From: a virus
Length of the DNA: 25,113 nt
IMG/VR virus record: IMGVR_UViG_3300025138_000322
Location: 1-25,113 of that record
Reading direction: 5' to 3' (one strand)
The position numbers were made by a program, and so were the translations under genes. Positions 7,586-14,800 of the stretch are shown here, piece by piece (within the stretch, counting starts at the first letter, position 1; each line of letters opens with the position of its first letter). A model generated the notes under the pieces. The model was not told where the DNA came from, did no database searches, and saw only the letters and a program-made list of their open reading frames with translations.

Positions 7586-8580
7586 TGGCACAAATTAGAA
7601 AACCCATACCTAAAACACAAAAAGAATTAGCTAATGATCAAATTAAACCATCATCAGCTAGATATGGAAATCCAAACATTCCATTACCTTCTAATGAAAA
7701 TGAAACAGGTATTAATTATAATAGATCTGAAAAATTATCTTGGACAGATGATACAACAAAACCATTTTCTATTGGTTTAAAAGATTTAGATGAAGCAGTA
7801 TTTTATTATTTTCAAAATGTAATCAAACCTTTTGTTTACCAAAATGGTGAAAGAAGAGAAGTTCCCGTAATTTATGGTTCTCCTGAAAGGTGGAAATCAT
7901 TTCAAAAAGATAATTACTATAGAGATAAAAATGGTGCTATTATGTTACCTATTATTGTTTTAAAAAGAAATACAATAACAAAAGATAGAACTGTATATAA
8001 TAAATTAGATGCAAATGATCCTAATTTATATGGAACTTTTCAACGAGCTTATAATCCAAAAAACTTTTATAATAATTTTGATGCAATAAATAACGCAATA
8101 CCAGCAAAACAATTCTATGCAGTAGCAGTACCAGATTTTGTTAATCTAGAATATAGTGTTTTAGTGCAAACTTATTACATGGAACAATTAAATAAAATAA
8201 TTGAAGCATGTGAATATTCATCTGATGCCTATTGGGGCAACCCAGAAAGATTTAAATTTAGAGCTTTTATTGATAGTTTTACAACAGAAACTTCATTAAC
8301 CAATGGTAAAGATAGATTAGTAAAAGGAACATTTAATATAAGATTAAGAGGATATATTATTCCCGATACAATACAAAAAGACTTAAGTTCTATTTCTAAA
8401 TTTAATACTAAATCTAAATTTATTATTTCAATGGAAACTACATCTAATAGTGCTATTTTTAATCAAGGTACAACTAAAACACGAGATGGTAGAACAAGAA
8501 TAGAAAACCTAAATGAAGGAGGGCTTAATGATATTTATGATATGAAACGTGGAACAGAAATAAAAGTAGATAATGGCTAG
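7585..8580 (+). CDS. 15: Tail terminator / completion protein, gp15-like
   Basis: This 331-residue protein resembles T4 gp15, which caps the tail and binds the neck. The segment RREVPVIYGSPERWK (about residues 91-105) corresponds to the IRVPITYASKEHF region of T4 gp15. VNLEYSVLVQTYYMEQLNKIIE corresponds to its YELSIFTRYEDDMFQIVE region. The C-terminal GTFNIRLRGYIIPD corresponds to the WSLTFEVNGWMYPP region. An N-terminal extension of about 50 polar residues is not seen in T4. It overlaps the preceding gene by one base and the next by eight, consistent with coupled translation of the neck genes. Confidence 0.82.
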   Translation: MAQIRKPIPKTQKELANDQIKPSSARYGNPNIPLPSNENETGINYNRSEKLSWTDDTTKPFSIGLKDLDEAVFYYFQNVIKPFVYQNGERREVPVIYGSPERWKSFQKDNYYRDKNGAIMLPIIVLKRNTITKDRTVYNKLDANDPNLYGTFQRAYNPKNFYNNFDAINNAIPAKQFYAVAVPDFVNLEYSVLVQTYYMEQLNKIIEACEYSSDAYWGNPERFKFRAFIDSFTTETSLTNGKDRLVKGTFNIRLRGYIIPDTIQKDLSSISKFNTKSKFIISMETTSNSAIFNQGTTKTRDGRTRIENLNEGGLNDIYDMKRGTEIKVDNG

Positions 8581-9181
8581 TAATATAAGATTTGTAGATA
8601 GTTTAAAAGTTGGTGCATACCAAGTCCAAGGCTCTAGTGGTGGTGGGGGTGGTGGCACAGGTAGTTTAGATATTACTAATAATATTAATAATTATTTATT
8701 AACAGCAACAGGTACTGATACTATAAATGGTGAAGCTAATTTACAATTTGATGGGTCAGAATTAAAATTAATTGGAGATTTAAATGTTGCTGGTAATATT
8801 ATACCTAATGGTAGTCTTAGAAATTTAGGATCTGTAGCAAATCCCTTTCATGAAGTATTTGTAACAGGTGATTCTATTATATTTGTTAGCCAATCTGCAG
8901 CCGGAACAGTTACAGGCTCAATTGCTTTTGTAGATGATAAATTAGTATTTGATCCTGGTACAACGGGATCAATACCAGCCTCACCAGTTTCAATATTAAA
9001 TAATACTTCTAGTTATATTTTAACAGCTACAGGAAAAGATGATAGTATTGAAGGAAATGAAAGTGTACAAATTATAGGTTCTGGGGTTTTAAAATTAAAG
9101 GATTTTGCTGGGGCTTTACCTACTCCAGTTGAAGGTGGGATTGTATATAATTCTAATAATTTTTATGTAGGTTTAGGTTAA
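8573..9181 (+). CDS. Small fibre-like protein with duplicated strand module
   Basis: This 202-residue protein overlaps the tail-terminator gene by 8 bases. After an N-terminal module (RFVDSLKVGAYQVQG) comes a Gly linker with six consecutive Gly. A module then appears twice: once as NYLLTATGTDTINGEANLQF with FDGSELKLIG, and later as SYILTATGKDDSIEGN with GSGVLKLK. The same module occurs in the 1511-residue fibre protein downstream (VLTATGTSTINGESNLTF). The C-terminus GGIVYNSNNFYVGLG resembles the end of phage tail-fibre and virion surface proteins. I infer a fibre or fibre-attachment role from shared modules and location. Confidence 0.75.
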   Translation: MASNIRFVDSLKVGAYQVQGSSGGGGGGTGSLDITNNINNYLLTATGTDTINGEANLQFDGSELKLIGDLNVAGNIIPNGSLRNLGSVANPFHEVFVTGDSIIFVSQSAAGTVTGSIAFVDDKLVFDPGTTGSIPASPVSILNNTSSYILTATGKDDSIEGNESVQIIGSGVLKLKDFAGALPTPVEGGIVYNSNNFYVGLG

Positions 9182-9187
9182 AATAAT

Positions 9188-9203
9188 ATATGTATAATAA
9201 ATT
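9188..9203 (+). promoter_or_regulatory. Recurrent late-promoter-like element before first collagen-like gene
   Basis: ATATGTATAATAAATT ends 13 nt before the start codon. As at 3953, it carries G at the fifth position but keeps the TATAATAAA core. Confidence 0.5.
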
Positions 9204-9216
9204 ATAATTTTATAAA

Positions 9217-11289
9217 ATGGCAAATTGGAAAAAAGTAATAGTTAGTGGTTCAATTGCTGACTTAGCAGGGTTAGAGCTTAGTAGTTTATCAGCTCAACCT
9301 AGTGAAGGAACAGTATTAACAATTAACGATTCTGGGGTAGTAGGTATAAAAGAAGGAGCATCAGGAACATCTGGTACATCTGGTACTTCTGGACTTACTG
9401 GTACCTCAGGTACTAATGGTTCATCTGGTACTAATGGTTCATCGGGTACTGATGGATCAAGTGGATCTTCAGGTTCAAGTGGTACTGATGGTTCATCAGG
9501 TTCAAGTGGAACAAATGGATCTTCGGGTACAGATGGTTCAAGTGGTTCTTCGGGTACAGACGGTTCAAGCGGTTCAAGTGGCTCTTCTGGTGTAAATGGA
9601 ACAAGTGGCACAAGTGGTACTTCTGGTACAACTGGTACTTCTGGTTCTTCTGGTACTAATGGTTCATCAGGAACTGATGGTTCATCAGGTTCAAGTGGAT
9701 CTTCAGGTTTAACTGGTACATCAGGAACAAATGGTTCAAGTGGAACAGATGGTTCATCAGGAACAGATGGTTCATCAGGTTCATCTGGTACCTCTGGAAG
9801 TAATGGCTCATCAGGAACTACTGGTTCTTCAGGTTCTTCGGGTTCAAGCGGTTCTTCAGGTGCTGATGGTTCATTTGGTGGTGCTACATTTGATTATACT
9901 TTTGATACTACAATAACAGCTGCAGATCCAGGTCAAGGTAAAGTTAGATTAAATAATACTTCACAATCTGGTTCAACTGCAATGTATGTTGATATTACAG
10001 ATGATGATGGAACAAGCATCCAATCCTTTTTAGAAACAATAGATAGTTCGACTTCAGCTATAAAAGGTCACGTAAGAATTGCTAATAGAACAGATGCAAC
10101 CCAATTTTTATTATTTAGTATACCAGATTTAACTGATAATACAGGGTGGTGGACAATTGATATTAATAACCAAGCATTTTCAGCAGGTTCACCTTTTACA
10201 AATTTAGAAGATGTTACTTTAGCATTTGTTGTTACAGGTGATAAAGGAGATAGTGGTACTGCAGGAACCTCGGGTTCAAGTGGGTCAAATGGTTCTTCAG
10301 GAACAGACGGAACTTCAGGAACAAATGGTTCTTCAGGTTCTGCAGGAACCTCGGGTTCAAGCGGTTCTTCGGGTACAGACGGTACATCAGGAACAAACGG
10401 TTCTTCAGGTACAGATGGCTCAAGTGGTTCTTCAGGATCAAGTGGTGTAAATGGAACAAGTGGTACCTCAGGTACAACTGGTACTTCTGGATCTAGTGGT
10501 TCTTCAGGAATAAATGGAACAAGTGGTACAGATGGTTCTTCGGGATCAAGTGGAGTAACTGGTTCTTCAGGAACAGATGGAACTTCAGGAACAAACGGTT
10601 CAAGTGGAACAAATGGATCTTCAGGAACAAATGGTTCAAGTGGTTCTTCAGGTACAGATGGTACTTCAGGAACTAATGGTTCAAGTGGAACTAATGGTTC
10701 AAGTGGAACAAATGGATCTTCGGGTACAGATGGTTCAAGTGGTTCTTCGGGTACAGATGGTTCTTCGGGATCTAGTGGATTATTAAGTTTAACTGGAACA
10801 ACTACAAATGGTGTAATAACACTAGCAGCTTCAGGGGCGCCTAATGCCGATGTAAATGCTAGAATGGTATTTGATGCAGATGGTGGACATCTTTCAAATA
10901 CTGGTCTATTAACAATTACAGGTGATGAAATTGTAACAGGTAACTTAACAGTACAAGGTACAGCATCTTTCCAAAATTCAGAAAACTTATTAGTTAAAGA
11001 TAGATTTATATTATTAGCTTCAGGATCTGATTCAGCTGGTGATGGTGGTATTGTAATACAACAGGGAACACAAGATTATGGTGATGCATTTGCATTTGAT
11101 GGTTTATCTTCATTAAGATGGGGAATAACTAGTTCATTCCATGCAACGGGATCAGCATTTACTCCAGATGCATTTATGGCAACTGTAGTTGTTGGAACAA
11201 CTAATGACCCAGATGATACACCTGCGAGATATGATAAAGAAGGAAATATATTTATTGCTGATAATTCAGATATTTATATTTATTCTTAA
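9217..11289 (+). CDS. Collagen-like fibre protein (690 residues)
   Basis: This is a modular surface fibre. Residues 1-47 are an N-terminal domain (MANWKKVIVSGSIADL...) shared with the 1511-residue protein. Residues 49-218 are a collagen-like block of GSSG, GTSG, GTNG and GTDG units. Residues 219-345 are a compact domain (FGGATFDYTF ... WWTIDINNQAFSAGSPF) also shared with the larger protein. Residues 346-521 are a second collagen-like block. Residues 522-690 form a unique C-terminal domain (LTVQGTASFQNSENLLVKDRFILLASGS) of the kind found at tips of phage fibres. The repeats are Gly-X-Y-like but nearly proline-free and use Ser, Thr, Asn and Asp, so a proline-stabilised triple helix is not expected. 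I infer a tail-fibre or decoration role; the exact virion location is unknown. Confidence 0.85.
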   Translation: MANWKKVIVSGSIADLAGLELSSLSAQPSEGTVLTINDSGVVGIKEGASGTSGTSGTSGLTGTSGTNGSSGTNGSSGTDGSSGSSGSSGTDGSSGSSGTNGSSGTDGSSGSSGTDGSSGSSGSSGVNGTSGTSGTSGTTGTSGSSGTNGSSGTDGSSGSSGSSGLTGTSGTNGSSGTDGSSGTDGSSGSSGTSGSNGSSGTTGSSGSSGSSGSSGADGSFGGATFDYTFDTTITAADPGQGKVRLNNTSQSGSTAMYVDITDDDGTSIQSFLETIDSSTSAIKGHVRIANRTDATQFLLFSIPDLTDNTGWWTIDINNQAFSAGSPFTNLEDVTLAFVVTGDKGDSGTAGTSGSSGSNGSSGTDGTSGTNGSSGSAGTSGSSGSSGTDGTSGTNGSSGTDGSSGSSGSSGVNGTSGTSGTTGTSGSSGSSGINGTSGTDGSSGSSGVTGSSGTDGTSGTNGSSGTNGSSGTNGSSGSSGTDGTSGTNGSSGTNGSSGTNGSSGTDGSSGSSGTDGSSGSSGLLSLTGTTTNGVITLAASGAPNADVNARMVFDADGGHLSNTGLLTITGDEIVTGNLTVQGTASFQNSENLLVKDRFILLASGSDSAGDGGIVIQQGTQDYGDAFAFDGLSSLRWGITSSFHATGSAFTPDAFMATVVVGTTNDPDDTPARYDKEGNIFIADNSDIYIYS
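9361..9870 (+). repeat. Collagen-like repeat block A1
   Basis: Short degenerate units encode GTSG, GSSG, GTNG and GTDG tetrapeptides in the first collagen-like gene. Synonymous codons vary (TCA, TCT, TCG, AGT for Ser), so the block is ancient enough to have drifted or is selected against exact identity. Confidence 0.9.
10252..10779 (+). repeat. Collagen-like repeat block A2
   Basis: This is the second block of GSSG/GTNG/GTDG units in the same gene, after the shared central domain. Long near-identical nucleotide runs are shared with the blocks at 11971 and 13366, giving ample substrate for recombination or slippage. Confidence 0.9.
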
Positions 11290-11328
11290 AAATTAAAAAA
11301 ATTGTTTTATAAAATATTAAAAAGGTTT

Positions 11329-11535
11329 ATGGGATTCAAAGCAAGTAATACTGTAGTAAAAGGAGTAAAGTCTAAAGACAATACTCCTTCTATTACCTCT
11401 CTAGATTTAACAGAAAAAGAATTAGAGTTTTTATTAGTAACTATTAAAAATGGTTTATTTAAAGGAGAATATGTAGAATTATGTTATAATATTACTTTAA
11501 AATTACAAACAAAATATAATGAAGTAAAAAAATAA
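11329..11535 (+). CDS. Small unknown protein between the two fibre genes
   Basis: The ATG at 11329 gives 68 residues; an in-frame TTG at 11302 would add nine. I prefer the ATG because the extra residues look like AT-rich leader and no signal supports TTG. The C-terminal part, SLDLTEKELEFLLVTIKNGLFKGEYVELCYNITLKLQ, is a well-formed amphipathic helical region, and the N-terminus is basic. I do not recognise it. It lies in the same orientation between two paralogous fibre genes, so a small accessory protein for the fibres or a simple passenger is possible. Confidence 0.6.
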   Translation: MGFKASNTVVKGVKSKDNTPSITSLDLTEKELEFLLVTIKNGLFKGEYVELCYNITLKLQTKYNEVKK

Positions 11536-11541
11536 TAAGTT

Positions 11542-11733
11542 ATGTCTTATAATTTAACAAATCTTTCACTAAGAGAATTACGTGCTCTTAGAAAATCAAC
11601 AGATTTTATTCCAATTACGGGTATTGATGCTATCTTTATAGGTACACTCCAAGTAAAACTTACAGCAAAAATAGAAGGTATTGAAGAGCAATTAAAAGAA
11701 AAAGAAGCATCCATTCCTCCCCCTCCTATTTAA
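11542..11733 (+). CDS. Small unknown protein with helical C-terminus
   Basis: This 63-residue protein starts six bases after the previous stop. It consists of a short N-terminal helix (LSLRELRALRKSTDF), a hydrophobic middle and a charged helix (KLTAKIEGIEEQLKEKEA), and ends in PPPPI. No motif identifies it. Its tight spacing with the preceding gene suggests one bicistronic message. Confidence 0.6.
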   Translation: MSYNLTNLSLRELRALRKSTDFIPITGIDAIFIGTLQVKLTAKIEGIEEQLKEKEASIPPPPI

Positions 11734-11750
11734 TAGGAAAAACTAAATTC

Positions 11751-11766
11751 ATATTTATAACAAATA
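11751..11766 (+). promoter_or_regulatory. Recurrent late-promoter-like element before the giant fibre gene
   Basis: ATATTTATAACAAATA belongs to the recurrent family. It lies 57 nt before the start codon, further than the usual 6-23 nt, because a compact structured leader is interposed at 11767-11823. Confidence 0.55.
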
Positions 11767-11823
11767 TTAAGGCCCGCAAGGGAAGTGGACTGAATAATCA
11801 GTAGCCAACCTAATAAGATAGAT
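11767..11823 (+). promoter_or_regulatory. Structured, relatively GC-rich leader of the giant fibre gene
   Basis: CCC-GCAA-GGG (11773-11782) forms a short stem capped by a GNRA tetraloop. TGG ACTGA-ATAA-TCAGT (AG) CCA (11786-11807) forms a second stem with a two-base bulge. AGG (11770-11772) can pair with CCT (11809-11811) to close both into a three-way junction. No Shine-Dalgarno or gene is visible. The stems are short, so the fold is tentative. Confidence 0.4.
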
Positions 11824-14800
11824 ATGCCAAATTGGAAAAAAGTAATCATCAGTGGATCTAATGCTGATCTAAATGAATTAAAACTATCAGGTCTTTCAAC
11901 CCAAGGATCTGAAAACACAACCCTTGTAATTAATAGTAGTGGTGTAGTAGGTACTAGAGAAAATGCAGCTTCTAGTGGCTCATCAGGCTCATCAGGCTCA
12001 TCAGGGTCTTCAGGTGTAAATGGTTCATCAGGTACTAATGGTTCATCAGGTACTAATGGTTCATCAGGTTCAAGTGGCTCTTCAGGTACAACTGGTACAG
12101 ATGGTACTTCAGGTACTAATGGTTCAAGTGGTTCATCAGGAATAAATGGAACAAGTGGTACAGATGGTTCTTCGGGATCAAGTGGAACAAGTGGTTCATC
12201 TGGTTCTTCAGGCACATCTGGTACAACAGGGACTTCTGGGTCCTCGGGATCAAGTGGAACAAATGGTTCAAGTGGCTCATCAGGAACAACTGGTACCTCA
12301 GGTACTAATGGTTCATCTGGTACTAATGGTTCATCAGGAACAAATGGTTCAAGCGGATCATCAGGAACAGATGGAACTTCAGGTACAAATGGCTCTTCAG
12401 GTACAGATGGTTCAAGTGGCTCTTCAGGATCAAGTGGTTCAAGTGGAATTTCTGGTACATCGGGATCAAGTGGTTCATCTGGTTCTTCTGGTACAACTGG
12501 TACTTCAGGTACAACAGGAACTTCTGGATCATCAGGTTCAAGTGGCTCTTCAGGTACAAATGGTTCTTCAGGTACAGATGGAACATCAGGAACTAATGGT
12601 AGTTCAGGTTCATCAGGAACAGATGGAACTTCAGGTACAAATGGCTCTTCAGGTACAAATGGCTCTTCAGGAACAAACGGTTCTTCAGGAACAGATGGTT
12701 CTTCAGGAACAGATGGTACATCAGGAACAAACGGTTCTTCAGGAACAAATGGTTCAAGTGGTTCTTCAGGTACAGATGGCTCAAGTGGCTCTTCAGGAAC
12801 AAATGGTTCTTCAGGTACAAACGGCTCAAGTGGTACAAGTGGCTCTTCAGGTACAACTGGTACTTCTGGATCTAGTGGTTCAAGTGGTACAAACGGTTCT
12901 TCAGGATCTTCAGGTAGTTCAGGTAGTAACGGCTCTTCAGGATCAAGTGGATCTAGTGGTTCATCTGGTTCTTCGGGACAAGATGGTAACTTTGGTGGTG
13001 CTACTTTTAATTATACTTTTGAAACTAATACCAATGTTGGGGCAGACCCAGGTGCTGGAGATATAAGATTAAATAGCTCTACACAAAATGCAGCAACTAT
13101 ATCGGCTATAAGTCAAACAACAGAAGATGGTGATAATATACAAGAGTTTTTAGAATCTATAGATGCCTCAACATCAGCCGTAAAAGGTCATATGAGAATG
13201 GCAGATAAATTCTCCCCAGAAAATTTTATATTATTTTCAATATCAAACTTAACAGACATAGGTACATATTGGACAATAAATATAAATGAACAAGCATCAT
13301 CAGCAGCTTCACCTTTTAGTGCTAATGAAGCAATAATTGTTTCTTTCGCTTTAGTAGGTGATAGAGGGGATAATGGTTCTTCAGGAACAAGTGGTTCATC
13401 AGGATCAAGTGGGTCTAATGGTTCATCAGGATCTTCAGGAACAAATGGTTCAAGTGGCTCTTCTGGTTCTTCAGGAACAGATGGCTCTTCAGGCTCAAGT
13501 GGCTCAAGCGGATCTTCAGGTACTAACGGTTCAAGCGGCTCTTCAGGTACTAATGGTTCATCTGGTACAAATGGCTCATCAGGAACAAATGGTTCTTCAG
13601 GCTCAAGTGGCTCAAGCGGCTCTTCAGGTACTAATGGCTCATCCGGAACAAACGGGTCTTCAGGTACAAATGGTAGTTCAGGTTCATCTGGTACTAATGG
13701 TTCATCTGGAACAAATGGCTCAAGCGGATCTTCAGGTACTAATGGTTCATCAGGAACAAACGGTTCATCCGGCTCTTCAGGTACAAATGGTTCATCAGGT
13801 ACAAATGGTTCAAGCGGATCATCAGGAACAGATGGAACTTCTGGTTCAAGCGGTTCAAGCGGCTCAAGCGGTTCAAGCGGCTCTTCAGGCACAACTGGTA
13901 CTTCAGGTACAAGTGGTGTTTCGGGCTCTTCAGGCTCTTCAGGCTCTTCTGGTTCTAATGGCTCGTCAGGTACTTCAGGTTCAAGTGGAACATCTGGTTC
14001 TTCAGGAACATCTGGTTCTTCAGGAACTTCTGGATCAAGCGGTTCAAGCGGTTCTTCGGGCACAACTGGTACTTCAGGTACAAGTGGTAATACAGGAACA
14101 TCTGGCTCAAGTGGCTCATCAGGTTCTTCAGGAGTAAATGGAACAAGTGGCTCATCAGGAGTAAACGGAACAAGTGGTTCTAGTGGTACAAGTGGAGTAA
14201 ATGGTAGTTCAGGTTCAAGTGGAGTAAATGGTAGTTCAGGTTCAAGTGGAACAAATGGCTCAGCAACAATTTCAAATAATGTTGATAATAGAGTATTAAC
14301 AGCTACTGGAACATCAACAATTAATGGTGAATCTAATCTTACTTTTAATGGATCATTACTATCAGTAACTGGTTGTCTTTCTGCAACTGGAAGAATAAAC
14401 TTTGGAACAGATAATGACCAATTAGGTTCATGTGCTTCTATATTAGGTGGAGAACTTAATACAATAATTATGGGTGCTAGCCATTCTACAATAGGAGGTG
14501 GTTTTAAAAATACTGCATCAAATGCAAGTACAGATTGTACTTTTATAGGAGGAGGATGTGGTAATAAGGTAGCAAGCCAATATAATATAGTAGTAGGTGG
14601 TCAAAATAACTCTTCTGCAAATAATTATGCAGCTATAGTTGGTGGTGCCAATAACAATAATCAAGGTTGTCATGGATTTATAGGAGGAGGTTCTAGTAAT
14701 ACTAATAGTCTTAATTGTGTAACATCATTAATTGGAGGTTGTTTAAATTATATTGATGGTAATGTTAACTGCTCAATTTTATTAGGAGGTAGAGAAAATT

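Noticed and set aside
12146-13066. Plus-strand frames rich in V, Q and L inside the collagen-like genes (also 13358-14137, 9731-9916, 10226-10450, 10577-10786)
   Set aside because: They are alternate-frame shadows of the repeats, with no start context and low-complexity translation.
13188-14063. Long minus-strand open frame of 291 codons with an EPLVPDEP pattern
   Set aside because: It is the reverse complement of the GSSG/GTNG repeat block; the repeat keeps stops out of that frame. The same explains the minus-strand frames at 9294-9611 and 11730-12215.
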